A stretch of DNA of 64,000 bases, from NCBI RefSeq assembly GCF_003254745.1, contig NZ_QKXH01000007.1, positions 1 to 64,000 of the forward strand. The letters are read 5' to 3'. A model generated the notes under the pieces. It was not told the DNA's origin. It searched no databases and saw only the letters and a program-made list of their open reading frames with translations. A program made the translations under genes and the position numbers. The first letter of the stretch is position 1. Each line of letters begins with the position of its first letter. Source of the stretch: Flavobacterium aquariorum (lineage in GTDB: Bacteria > Bacteroidota > Bacteroidia > Flavobacteriales > Flavobacteriaceae). Below are positions 26,401 through 36,391 of the stretch, piece after piece.

Positions 26401-28854
26401 TTACTTCTGAATGTATTTCAATTCCACTTCCTCATTCATTCCATTTGCCAGTGCCAGTTCGTGGTAAAACGGAATTAGATTTTGTTCCAGCTGGGCGATG
26501 ATTTCGGCATCTGTTTTTTTGTTGGTGATCAATTTATAGACTTTTTCAATTTCTTTTTTGTTATAGCTTAGGAGGTAATCATTTTGTTCCATTTCTTTGG
26601 TATCTGCTTTTGAAAGTTTCAAAAACTCGGTTTGCATAAAACGATGTGCCTGTAGTTTCTGCTTTGCTTTGTCGCTTCTTTCTATCAATTTCAGATACGA
26701 ATTATAGCCAACTTTATCGGTTATTTCGCTTGGGTTAACTCCATGCAGTTTATGGCTATTCACTCGGCTAATGGCTGTGGTGTATGCTTTTTCAAAACTT
26801 TCGTCTTTGTTACTGATTTCTTGTGCTACTTTTTGAACAGTCTGGCCAATCAGTTTGTTGTATTTTTTAATAACTTCGGATGCTGCTTGGTATTCTTCCA
26901 AATAGTCAATCACTTTGTCTTTGAAGCTGGCTTCATCTGGCGTTAATGTGGCAAGTGTCAAGAGATGTTCCAATTTGCTTGCCTCTTCATTTGGTAACGG
27001 CTGTAATTGCTGCTGTAAATCCTTTAATTGTTGCGTGATTTGCTCTCGAGTTCCTTCAAGTTTATAGTCTTTTAAATTTATTTTCAGAGTATTATCTCCC
27101 AATTGTCTCTCTTCTTTTTTCTGTTCTTTTGGCGTTGACCTTAATTTTATTTTGTCAAATGAGTAGGCATAGGTTAGGGTAGCGGTCAGGTCGTTGTTCC
27201 TGTTACTGGTGGTTTTGCCAAATAAGCAGATAACCCCCAAATTGAAGTTGTGTTTTTCTAAATACAAATAAGAACTGCTGAGCCGCATATTGAAAATATC
27301 GTTTTGCTTGTCTCCATTACTAAAAGTGGTATTGTAGCTGGTAGAAAAGGAAGTATTTAATTTTCGTTCCATGAACAATTTGGTCACGCCAAGTGTTGGC
27401 CCAATGATTAAACTGTTGCCTGTTTCCATTAGACTGTACGTATTGTTGATGGACCCCATAAAGTTTAAATCTTTTGTTGGATAGCCTTGAACATAGGAAA
27501 TAGCCGAGTTGTAAAAAGTGGTTTCGCCGCCTGCCACCGTCTGTCCCTGTTGTTCATTGGATGATTCCTGCATGGAGAAATTGACATTAATGGATTTCTT
27601 GAGTTGTTTGTCGTTTTTGAGAAGATAGTTTGCCGTTAATCCTAAATTTTGGTTGACTTGTCTAAAGTTCAATGTATCTGCATATATTAAACTTGGATCT
27701 TGATTGATATAATCAAACTGGTTGCGGCTATTGGTATAGGATTGAAAATTGGAATAATTAAAATTCAGATTTAATTTTTGGTTGGCTTTGTAATCTGCGG
27801 TAAGCGAAGAAACCAGTCTTTTGGACTGACTAACTTTCTGTTTGTCTAAATTATCTTTTTGCATCCCTAGGCTTAAGGCTAGCGACACTTTGTCTTTGAA
27901 AATCTGTTGGGTAGCATTTACTGTAATATTTTCTAAATCATTATTGAAATAATAACTCCCTAAGGTTCTGTAATTAGGGTCAATGCGTTCGTAGCCTAAC
28001 CCTAAAGTTCCTTTTCCAGCAGGATACACCAATTGTGCTTTGATGGCATTTTGGGAAGTCGTAGTTGCATTTGGATTTAAAAAAAGAGAGGCAATTCCTT
28101 TTCCTTTAGTGGTCCCTTCAATACTGATGTCTTCGGTTATGCTACTGTTGGCATATTCTGTCATGACTTGCAGTTTTTGGAATAATTTAAAACTGGTTTC
28201 AAAACTTACAGCTACATTTTCTTTTGGTGTAAGCCCTAACTCAAACGGCACAGGATTGGAAAGTGAACTTGTTACATCGGTTGCTTTAAAAAAGATGAGG
28301 CCCAGATTTACTTTATCGAAAGCATAGGCTGTTTTGAAACCATAGCCAAAACGTTTGTAGGTAGGTATTGCCTCTGGAATGTTCACATCATATTCATTAC
28401 TTTTCAATAGACGACCATACATAGCACTCACTTTGAATTTTCCCGGAGGAGTAAGGTCTACACCAAAACCAGTAAACAAATGTCCGTTTAGCGTATAAGG
28501 AGAAAAAGTCATGTTTACATCCCCAATATGGGTTGTTATCCATTTGTAGGAAGGGTGTATGCTTAATGTTTTTATGGCAACAGGTTTGGTATACCCAAAC
28601 TTTTGGGTAGAATAGGAAAACGAAAATGGTAAATTGTACAAGCCCGCCACGTTGATGTTGATATTTCCATTAAAAAAATAGGAGAAAGGTTCCCTAGCCG
28701 CATTGCCCGAATACATAATTGCATTTGCCGACGCACCACCCGAAACATTGATCAGTTTGGTCTTTGCCAATTGTTCTACATTGAAGCTTTGTGAATAGCC
28801 AAGGGTAGTTGCAAAAAACAGTAAAATAAAAAACAGTATTCTTTTTAAAATCAT
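26401..28854 (-). CDS. Outer-membrane beta-barrel protein with helical C-terminus
   Basis: 817 residues. A signal peptide of about 22 residues ends YSQ. Residues about 30-570 are alternating amphipathic strands with aromatic girdles (for example NLPFSFSYSTQKFGY near 72) as in outer-membrane barrels. From about 580 the protein is charged and helical with coiled-coil-like stretches (REQITQQLKDLQQQLQPLP) to the end. I know no family for the fusion. It lies 37 bases before the toxin gene in the same transcript, so it may be a toxin-specific pore or assembly factor. Alternatives are a scaffold or a receptor. Confidence 0.65.
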   Translation of the reverse strand: MILKRILFFILLFFATTLGYSQSFNVEQLAKTKLINVSGGASANAIMYSGNAAREPFSYFFNGNININVAGLYNLPFSFSYSTQKFGYTKPVAIKTLSIHPSYKWITTHIGDVNMTFSPYTLNGHLFTGFGVDLTPPGKFKVSAMYGRLLKSNEYDVNIPEAIPTYKRFGYGFKTAYAFDKVNLGLIFFKATDVTSSLSNPVPFELGLTPKENVAVSFETSFKLFQKLQVMTEYANSSITEDISIEGTTKGKGIASLFLNPNATTTSQNAIKAQLVYPAGKGTLGLGYERIDPNYRTLGSYYFNNDLENITVNATQQIFKDKVSLALSLGMQKDNLDKQKVSQSKRLVSSLTADYKANQKLNLNFNYSNFQSYTNSRNQFDYINQDPSLIYADTLNFRQVNQNLGLTANYLLKNDKQLKKSINVNFSMQESSNEQQGQTVAGGETTFYNSAISYVQGYPTKDLNFMGSINNTYSLMETGNSLIIGPTLGVTKLFMERKLNTSFSTSYNTTFSNGDKQNDIFNMRLSSSYLYLEKHNFNLGVICLFGKTTSNRNNDLTATLTYAYSFDKIKLRSTPKEQKKEERQLGDNTLKINLKDYKLEGTREQITQQLKDLQQQLQPLPNEEASKLEHLLTLATLTPDEASFKDKVIDYLEEYQAASEVIKKYNKLIGQTVQKVAQEISNKDESFEKAYTTAISRVNSHKLHGVNPSEITDKVGYNSYLKLIERSDKAKQKLQAHRFMQTEFLKLSKADTKEMEQNDYLLSYNKKEIEKVYKLITNKKTDAEIIAQLEQNLIPFYHELALANGMNEEVELKYIQK

Positions 28855-28949
28855 TTTAATATTGCTATAAAAAGGAAAGAAAAACAGTATTTTTCTTTAT
28901 GTCTTTTTATGATTTGTTTATTTGTAATGTGATATAAAATATAAGAAGT

Positions 28950-31900
28950 CTAGTTGATGATTATTTTTCTCAATTGGTTTCCTTGTTGTGATTCCACCAA
29001 AACGAAATACACACCAGGTGTTAGTCCGGTTAGGCTAAAATTGAATTTATAGGCATCTTTTCCTTCTTCATATTTAGAGTCGATAATCAAATTATTGGTC
29101 AAATTATATACTTTGACATGAGCAGGTATTACTTTGTCGAGTGTTACATCAACAGTGAAAATTCCGTTGGAAGGATTTGGATAGATTTTTAGATCAAATT
29201 TCTTTTTCAAATCGGTACTGTCCGGATTAACGTATTCACCTTCGATAACCACAATTTTTTTGGTTTGAGTTGCCGTACAATTTCCTTTTTTTGTGTTTAA
29301 TGTCAGTTCGTATTCTCCGACTTTGTTAAAACTCAATTCGGCAAAATCCTTGGTTTTGTTAACTACTGTTGCTTCAGCCGGTAAAACCCATTCGATACCA
29401 TCGGCGATAGGATTACTGATGTCTACAATAATGAATTTTTCATTCATAAATACTTGTGAAGAAACAGCGAATTCAGCACTGATAGCGGTGTTTTGACTTG
29501 AAATTTTTACCGTATCGGTCGCTTTACAACCTAGTTTATTTGTAACCACAAGTGTATAATCTGCGGGTTGTGAAACTGTAATAATGGGATTGTTATTTGT
29601 AAATCCTTTGGTCGATGTCCAAGAATATTTGGCTTTATCATCTGCAATAGTCGAATTAATTGTTAGTGATTGATCAAAACAAAGCGTAACATCTTCGCCT
29701 AAACTGATGACATCTTTTGGCGGATTTTCGATGGTATAAGTTTTGTTAATCACACAACCTTTGAAATCCGTTACAGCCACCGAATATTCTTTTGCGGAAG
29801 CGTTACTCAAAACATTTGACTTTTCACCCGTATTCCATAAATAGGTATAAGGCCCTTGACCTCCAGATGAGGTTAGTACAATTGTAGCATCCGAACCTTC
29901 AAAACAGGTTGGTTTTGTTATAGTTTCGGCTGTAGCCAAATGTATTGGAGCGTTAATTGTAATTGTTTTTGTAATGGAACAACCATGATTATCGGTTGCC
30001 AATACTGAATAATTAGCCGGTTCAACGTTTTGTAGACTAGCTGTTCGGGTGCCCGTATTCCATAAATAGGTGTATGGTGACGTTCCTCCCGTTGGTACTG
30101 TAGTGATAGTCCAGTCTTTGGCATCACCACAACGAGTGTACTCAGTTGATAGCGTATTGCTTAAAATTACAGGTTCACTAATGGTTATGTTTCCGCTTTG
30201 TTTGGATAAGCCAAAAGAATCAGAAAGAACTACATAGTATGTTCCAGCATTTACATTTACCAAAGTTTCATCAAGTCCTACAGCATTTAGTGGGTCAGTC
30301 GTTTTAAACCATTTGTAGTAATAAATTGGAGTTCCACCCGAAGCATTTGCTCTAATACTGGCAGTTGCATCTCCATTACATTTTACAACATTGATTTGAT
30401 TTATAGAAAGAGCTAAGGGATCAATTTTATCTAAATCTTTTTCGATGATAGCACAGTTTTTTGAATCGGTAACGGTAATGAAATATTGTCCAGCAAAAAT
30501 GTTGTTGATACTAGTATTGGAAGGCTGATTTAAATCTGAATAAATCAAATCTTTATTGCCATTATACCATAAATAGTTATAATTTGGAGTTCCCCCCGTT
30601 ACTTCAATTTGTATACTACCATCTTGTAACCCTAAAGCAGAAGGTGGATTTTTGGTCACTTTGCTTACATATAATAATCCTGGTTCTGTAATTTGTATAG
30701 TTTCAGAAGTTTGACATTGATTTGCGTCAGTAATGGCAACTGTATAACTTCCAGAGTAAAGGTTGTCAATGGTATTGGTGCTTTTTCCTGTACTCCAATT
30801 TATGGTTGGAGAACCTGTTCCTCCTGAAGGAGAAATAGTTATTGCGCCGTCATTTCCATTTTTGCAGGAAACATTTTTTGGGGTGGAATTAATTTTTAAA
30901 AGTGGAGGTTCATTGATTGGATTGCTTTTGAAAGTAAAAATGTTACCATTTGCATCAGTCACTTTAAGTTCATAAGTTCCTGCTAATAATGTTTCTGAAG
31001 GATTGGTAGTAGATGTAGTGATTGTCGGTGTTAGAATATTGTACCAATTGTAAGTGTAAGGAAGTACACCACCAGTTATAGTCGCCTCTAATATTCCAAA
31101 TTTATCTCCATAACACTTAATGGTTGAGCTTGGAGTTTGAGAAATATCTGTAATTAATAATTTGTCAGGTTGTATTAGTATGTATTCTTTCGTAACAGTA
31201 CAATTATGATCATCAGTTATCGTGAGTTCATAAGTACCAATAGGGAGTGAGGTGATTTGTGCTTTGTCACCAATAACAGTATTTATTCCTTTGTTTCTCC
31301 ATGTATAAGTATAAGGTGCAGTTCCTCCTGTTATTGCCACAGAGATTCTTCCATTTAAAGTTTCAAAACCAGTTAGGTTTTTTACTTCTATATCTGTTAT
31401 AAGAAGTGGATCAGTTGGTTGTGTAATAATAACAGCAGGAGATAGAGAAGCCGTACAATTATGACCAACAGCATCTGTAACTGTAACTTGATATGTCCCA
31501 GCGCCTAAATTAATTAGATTTTTATTAGTGGAATAATTTGAACCTTCTTTTGTCCACTGTTGTGTATAGGGCGTAGTTCCCCCATTAATATTAATGTCAA
31601 TTGCTCCTGTAATTGCATTGTTGCACAAAACATTAGTTTGTGATGTAGGTGTAACGGTTAATAAATCAGGTTGTTTTAAACTAAATAATGTTGATGTTTT
31701 TATAGCCCCAACAAAATCAGTAACTATGACTTTATAAACTCCAAGTTCCAGTCCTTTTTGTTCAAATGAGTTGTCACCAAATGCTAATCCATTTTTGAAC
31801 CACTGATAATTGTAGGTAGCAATACCGCCAGTAACTACCGCCTGCAATTCTCCATTGAAATTTCCATTACATTTTATAGGAGAAGATTCTTTGATGCTAA

Positions 31901-33803
31901 CCAATAATTCAGGTGATTGGGTTACTTCGAAAGTTTTGGAAACAGAACATTGATTATTATCTTTTATTTCAATAGTATAAAAATCTGCTTTTAACCCAGA
32001 AATATTTTTAGTTGTCTTGGTTATGAAAGTTGCATCAGAATTTGAAACCCATTTATAGGTATAGCCGCCATTGCCGCCTGTTGGATCTAAGAGAAAGTTT
32101 ATTGCACCTGTACTTTGCCCGTTAATCAAGACAGGAGTGATTGATTCAATTGGGATTGTAATAGAGGGGTACTGAGAAACTGTAAAAGAAAAGTCTTTGG
32201 TACAATATTGATCTTTTACAGTTACTGTATATGTTCCAGCTGTTAGGCCCGATATTGTTGAAGTACTGTTTGTGTTTACTATGCCACTTGTAATTATTCC
32301 TGTTTTTTTCCAAATAAATGTATATAATCCATTTACAGGAGTACCATCTTTGACTTCAATATATATAGTACCGTTATTACCTCCAAAACAAGTTACATCT
32401 GTAGTTTTTGAAGTTACAATTGAAACAGGTGGATTTATGGGATTATTTAATGTTTGAGATGCTGAAAAATTATATTTTGTATCGTTTACTATAACCTTAT
32501 AATTTCCAGCATCACAATTTGATAAAGTTTTGTTTGTGCCAACTGGATTTGTATCAGTTCCTTTAAACCATTGATAAGTATAGGATCCATTTCCTCCTAT
32601 TGGCATTGCTTCTAGAGTTGCAGTGTCACCTATGCAATTAATTGGATTTAGAATATTTACAGTTGCAGATAGTGATTTTAGAATTATGTTATTAATTGTT
32701 TTTGTGCAGCCGGTTAAGTCTGTAACTTGATTTTTATCAGTTATGGTTACACTATAAATTCCATTTCCTAACCCTGACAAAGAAATATTATTTGAAGGTG
32801 TAAAAGGAACAGCATCTTTTTCCCAAGAATAGCTATAATTACCATAACCGTCATTTATATTCAAATTAATTTTTCCGTCGGAAAGAGTTGGTGAAGGTTG
32901 TGTTATGGAATTCAAGGATATTGAAAAGGGGGTGTTAGGTTGATCTATTTCAGCAAGTATTGGAACTGTAGTTAATTCACATCCTAAATTATCTTTGACT
33001 GAATAATAATACGCTCCTGCTTTTGCAGTTAGTAATTTCCCATTATTTGAAATTACTGCAGAATTGATATTAGTTCCAGTCCAATTGATGATATATGGCG
33101 CTATTCCTCCTGTAATTGCTAATGAAATATTTCCGTTATCTCCATAGCATTTTGCATTGGTTATAATTTTTGTTGATGTTAATAATGTATTTTGCTTAAC
33201 AGTTATACTTGTACTTTGGCTATTTACTGGGCTTGCATTGTCATAAACTGTAAGCACGTATGTTCCAGCTTTGCCCGTAACTTGAATTCCAGTTTTGGGT
33301 TCTTTAGAATTATCAAAATAAGTTATATCCCACGAATAATTATAATTTCCATTTGTTTGTAGAAAACCACCTTGAGCAGCTGCGGTTAGTGTTGTTATTC
33401 CATTATAACAAGTTATATTGGTATTTCCAGAAATGATCGGAATTAATTGAGAAGGCTCAGTAATATTGAAGTCTTGTTTTTTTTGACATTTGCCATTTTC
33501 TATAACGGTGACAGTATATTTACCTGGACCTAAATTACTAAGTGATGTAACATTTCCTGCATAATTATTCAGGTCTTTCGTCCATGAATAAGTATATGGC
33601 CCCGCCCCATTTGTTATACCTCCTGAAGGTGAATCTAGACTAATAGTACCATTGTTTTTTCCAAACCCCGTTGAATTAGAAAAAGTCCCTGTAATAGGAT
33701 TTATGTCTGCTGGGTTAGTAATAATTACTTTTCTAACCCCTGAGGATTGAGAATAACCTATTGTACCCGTAATAATTAGAATTAAATATATAATTTTTTT
33801 CAT
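28950..33803 (-). CDS. Giant SprB-repeat surface protein with T9SS sorting domain
   Basis: 1617 residues. After a signal peptide (about 1-19) come 16 SprB-type repeats of about 85 residues, each with GG-x2-PYTYxW and ending in a TVTD/GC-type strand. One more Ig-like unit follows. The last 80 residues (LKIYPNPSNGIFTV... to ...LRKIIIN) are a type A T9SS sorting domain, so the protein is exported through T9SS and anchored at the surface. SprB is the gliding adhesin of Flavobacterium, but this protein is far smaller than SprB and sits in the toxin operon, suggesting a stalk or carrier. Confidence 0.88.
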   Translation of the reverse strand: MKKIIYLILIITGTIGYSQSSGVRKVIITNPADINPITGTFSNSTGFGKNNGTISLDSPSGGITNGAGPYTYSWTKDLNNYAGNVTSLSNLGPGKYTVTVIENGKCQKKQDFNITEPSQLIPIISGNTNITCYNGITTLTAAAQGGFLQTNGNYNYSWDITYFDNSKEPKTGIQVTGKAGTYVLTVYDNASPVNSQSTSITVKQNTLLTSTKIITNAKCYGDNGNISLAITGGIAPYIINWTGTNINSAVISNNGKLLTAKAGAYYYSVKDNLGCELTTVPILAEIDQPNTPFSISLNSITQPSPTLSDGKINLNINDGYGNYSYSWEKDAVPFTPSNNISLSGLGNGIYSVTITDKNQVTDLTGCTKTINNIILKSLSATVNILNPINCIGDTATLEAMPIGGNGSYTYQWFKGTDTNPVGTNKTLSNCDAGNYKVIVNDTKYNFSASQTLNNPINPPVSIVTSKTTDVTCFGGNNGTIYIEVKDGTPVNGLYTFIWKKTGIITSGIVNTNSTSTISGLTAGTYTVTVKDQYCTKDFSFTVSQYPSITIPIESITPVLINGQSTGAINFLLDPTGGNGGYTYKWVSNSDATFITKTTKNISGLKADFYTIEIKDNNQCSVSKTFEVTQSPELLVSIKESSPIKCNGNFNGELQAVVTGGIATYNYQWFKNGLAFGDNSFEQKGLELGVYKVIVTDFVGAIKTSTLFSLKQPDLLTVTPTSQTNVLCNNAITGAIDININGGTTPYTQQWTKEGSNYSTNKNLINLGAGTYQVTVTDAVGHNCTASLSPAVIITQPTDPLLITDIEVKNLTGFETLNGRISVAITGGTAPYTYTWRNKGINTVIGDKAQITSLPIGTYELTITDDHNCTVTKEYILIQPDKLLITDISQTPSSTIKCYGDKFGILEATITGGVLPYTYNWYNILTPTITTSTTNPSETLLAGTYELKVTDANGNIFTFKSNPINEPPLLKINSTPKNVSCKNGNDGAITISPSGGTGSPTINWSTGKSTNTIDNLYSGSYTVAITDANQCQTSETIQITEPGLLYVSKVTKNPPSALGLQDGSIQIEVTGGTPNYNYLWYNGNKDLIYSDLNQPSNTSINNIFAGQYFITVTDSKNCAIIEKDLDKIDPLALSINQINVVKCNGDATASIRANASGGTPIYYYKWFKTTDPLNAVGLDETLVNVNAGTYYVVLSDSFGLSKQSGNITISEPVILSNTLSTEYTRCGDAKDWTITTVPTGGTSPYTYLWNTGTRTASLQNVEPANYSVLATDNHGCSITKTITINAPIHLATAETITKPTCFEGSDATIVLTSSGGQGPYTYLWNTGEKSNVLSNASAKEYSVAVTDFKGCVINKTYTIENPPKDVISLGEDVTLCFDQSLTINSTIADDKAKYSWTSTKGFTNNNPIITVSQPADYTLVVTNKLGCKATDTVKISSQNTAISAEFAVSSQVFMNEKFIIVDISNPIADGIEWVLPAEATVVNKTKDFAELSFNKVGEYELTLNTKKGNCTATQTKKIVVIEGEYVNPDSTDLKKKFDLKIYPNPSNGIFTVDVTLDKVIPAHVKVYNLTNNLIIDSKYEEGKDAYKFNFSLTGLTPGVYFVLVESQQGNQLRKIIIN

Positions 33804-33806
33804 CTT

Positions 33807-35084
33807 TTAATCATTTGCTGTTTTGTCGATACAATTTTTTGAATCAGTAACCATAATATTATATGTTTTTTCTTGCAGACCAGTAATATAGTATTTACCA
33901 GTATTCAATGTTGGTTGTGAAGCGCCTGTTAATTCCACGTCGTCTTTATAAAAATGGAAGGGAGATTGACCACTGAGAATCTGTATTTCAATGGCTCCAT
34001 CATTTCCTCCAAAGCAAGATGGCTGTGTTTGATTTGTTATTTTGAATTCCATTTTTGCTGGATCTGTGTAAAGGAAATTCAGTGTTGCTGGAGAATCCAT
34101 AATTCCTCTCATTATTGTTTTCGATGAATCGTCAGGATCCGTAATCTGTGCCTGATATCTTATTTTGTAATAATGACCAGTCTCTAAACTTTGAAAAGTA
34201 GTATATATATACATTTTTGTATCATCTGGGTAGGATACAGGATCGTTAATTTGCATAAATATTTTTGAATTGTCATTTACGTCACAAATAAATATTGAGG
34301 CTAACTTTTCTTCTTTTGTATTATCTAATTTTCTTTCAAAAACAATATCAAGTTTACTTATTGGATCTCCTTGACATTTAGGGTTTTCATAAATTATATT
34401 GGTGATGATAGGTGTACATGGTCTAAACGTAATTCCTAATGGAGTTGTAAATTGTTTGCTTTGACCATAACCCAATCTGAAATAAATAACTTTGTCAAAA
34501 TAATTATGTATATTATCACCTAAAAAATCATTAATGCTAAATTTAGTAGAAGGGCTGTTGTTTTTTGTAGCAGGTACATCATACCAGTATGTTTTATTGT
34601 CTAAAGAATATTGCCAATGATAAACTTCGTTTGGGAAAATATTTGTACTATTTGCATCAAGTTCTAACTGTTCTCCTGAACATACTTCAGCGGTAGAATT
34701 TCTGTTATTAATTGTTATGCCATTTGGGACAAAACTATTAGGGTAAAAATTGCCGGCATAGCCACTTCCGGTAGGACAAGATTGTAATGTGAAATTATCT
34801 CTTAGCAATTCTAATAAGGATTTCGTTACACTTAAATTTTGTGAACATGCTCCTGTGTTGGTACTAAGATTGAAAGTAAAAGAATTACCTTTTACAGTTG
34901 TTAAATTTGGATAATCTTGACTTCCATAATTATTTGTGTTACTAAATGTATAAATATTACCTCCAACATTTGAATTTACAGAAGCAACTCCTTTTGTGAC
35001 ATAAACATGCAAATTTAACGTATATGTTTGACCATATCCTTTTAAAGCTAAAACTAAAATAAATGATAAAAAGATTTTTCTCAT
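33807..35084 (-). CDS. Exported protein with C-terminal SprB-like repeat (paralogue 2)
   Basis: 425 residues from ATG at 35084 (MRKIFLSFILVLALKGYGQ signal peptide). The open frame extends 36 codons upstream into the preceding gene, but the paralogue's start, with the same MRKIF, supports this one; ATG at 35093 is also possible. Its second half and the final repeat (SCFGGNDGAIEIQILSGQSP through DSKNCIDKTAND) are almost identical to the next gene, the first third is not. It lacks a T9SS sorting domain; the last repeat ends abruptly. Function unknown, probably a surface partner of the SprB-repeat protein three bases downstream. Confidence 0.75.
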   Translation of the reverse strand: MRKIFLSFILVLALKGYGQTYTLNLHVYVTKGVASVNSNVGGNIYTFSNTNNYGSQDYPNLTTVKGNSFTFNLSTNTGACSQNLSVTKSLLELLRDNFTLQSCPTGSGYAGNFYPNSFVPNGITINNRNSTAEVCSGEQLELDANSTNIFPNEVYHWQYSLDNKTYWYDVPATKNNSPSTKFSINDFLGDNIHNYFDKVIYFRLGYGQSKQFTTPLGITFRPCTPIITNIIYENPKCQGDPISKLDIVFERKLDNTKEEKLASIFICDVNDNSKIFMQINDPVSYPDDTKMYIYTTFQSLETGHYYKIRYQAQITDPDDSSKTIMRGIMDSPATLNFLYTDPAKMEFKITNQTQPSCFGGNDGAIEIQILSGQSPFHFYKDDVELTGASQPTLNTGKYYITGLQEKTYNIMVTDSKNCIDKTAND

Positions 35085-35097
35085 AAATGTCATGTTT

Positions 35098-35560
35098 TTA
35101 ATCATTTGCTGTTTTGTCGATACATTTTTTTGAATCAGTAACCATAATATTATATGTTTTTTCTTGTAGACCAGTAATATAGTATTTACCATTATTCAAT
35201 GTTGGTTGTGAAGCGCCTGTTAATTCCACGCCGTCTTTATAAAAATGATAGGGAGATTGACCACTGAGAATCTGTATTTCAGCTGTTCCATCATTTCCTC
35301 CAAAGCAAGAGGGCTGGGAATAGTTTGTTATTTTGAATTCCATTTTTAATGGATCTGTGTTAAGGAAGTTTAGCGCTGCTGGAGAATCGAGAACTCCAGT
35401 CAGTATTGTCTTCGATGAATCGTCAGGATCAGTAATTTGAGCTTGATACCTTATTTTGTAATAATGACCAGTCTCTAATTGTTGTAAATCACTTGTATTA
35501 TATGTATACGTTTTTGTGTCATCAGGATAGGATACAGGACCGTTAATTTGCATACGCATT
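35098..35560. repeat. Near-identical 3' segment shared by tandem paralogues
   Basis: The 3' parts of the two genes (here and about 33807-34260) match almost base for base with scattered substitutions, while their 5' parts differ strongly. This indicates gene conversion or a partial recent duplication. Confidence 0.75.
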
Positions 35561-36387
35561 GTTGAATTACTAGTTATATCACAAACAGTTAGAAATGCTA
35601 ATTTTTCACCTATTGTTGAATTTAATTTTTGCGCAAAAGTTATAGCCAATGATTTGACAATATCTCCGTTGCATTCAGGCCCTACAAATGCTATATTTGA
35701 AATAGTTGGGCCACAAGGAGAATATGTTATTGATATCACATTAGAAAAAGGTCTATTTTGGTCATATCCCAATCTAAAGTAAATCTGTTCATTGAAATAG
35801 TTTTCATAGTTAGCTCCTAAAAGATTATTAATACTAAAATTAGGGATTGGGTTAAAATTAAAAGGGCTGGGTACATCTGTCCAAGTGGCTTGATTGTCAA
35901 TGGAAAATTGCCAATGATAAGCTTCATTCGGAAATCCTGCTGGAGAAGAAATCACAAAATCTAATTGTTCTCCTGTACAAATACTTGATTTATTGGATAC
36001 TATTGACATATTATTGGGCCTAAATTCAATGATACTAACGCTACCTGCACAGCCACCTGATTCTATGAGATTGCCTTTTATTAATTCAGCAGCTGATTGT
36101 GAAGTTGTAGTATTATCTAAACAGTCAAGTGTTGCAGGGCCTAAAGGAGTACAAGTGAAATTTGTAGTTAATTCATAAGAGCTTGATAAAGGAACTGTAG
36201 TATAGGTAGCATTTGTAATACCAGCAGTAATAAACGAACCGCTTCCAATTAAATTAGAGCCAGTTAATGACCAAGTCTTTCCACCGTGACATCCACCGTA
36301 ATAATTACGTATAATACCAACAGTATAGGTTTGTCCAAAACTTTTGAAGGTGAAAAGAATTACTGCTAACAAAAATATCTTCCTCAT
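35098..36387 (-). CDS. Exported protein with C-terminal SprB-like repeat (paralogue 1)
   Basis: 429 residues with a signal peptide (MRKIFLLAVILFTFKSFGQ). The middle contains a YHWQFSIDNQATWTDVP segment (Ig/PKD-like), then ITDPDDSSKTI and a final SprB-like repeat ending CIDKTAND. The tandem copy 13 bases downstream is highly similar from the middle to the stop codon. Function unknown; it belongs to the toxin operon. Confidence 0.75.
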   Translation of the reverse strand: MRKIFLLAVILFTFKSFGQTYTVGIIRNYYGGCHGGKTWSLTGSNLIGSGSFITAGITNATYTTVPLSSSYELTTNFTCTPLGPATLDCLDNTTTSQSAAELIKGNLIESGGCAGSVSIIEFRPNNMSIVSNKSSICTGEQLDFVISSPAGFPNEAYHWQFSIDNQATWTDVPSPFNFNPIPNFSINNLLGANYENYFNEQIYFRLGYDQNRPFSNVISITYSPCGPTISNIAFVGPECNGDIVKSLAITFAQKLNSTIGEKLAFLTVCDITSNSTMRMQINGPVSYPDDTKTYTYNTSDLQQLETGHYYKIRYQAQITDPDDSSKTILTGVLDSPAALNFLNTDPLKMEFKITNYSQPSCFGGNDGTAEIQILSGQSPYHFYKDGVELTGASQPTLNNGKYYITGLQEKTYNIMVTDSKKCIDKTAND

Positions 36388-36391
36388 AATC

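Noticed and set aside
28950..33803. Gliding adhesin SprB itself
   Set aside because: Only 16 repeats and 1617 residues, far smaller than SprB, and no sprC, sprD or sprF neighbours.
35085..35192. 36 extra N-terminal codons of the paralogue-2 gene
   Set aside because: They read through the end of the upstream gene; the signal peptide starts at MRKIF and the paralogue confirms that start.
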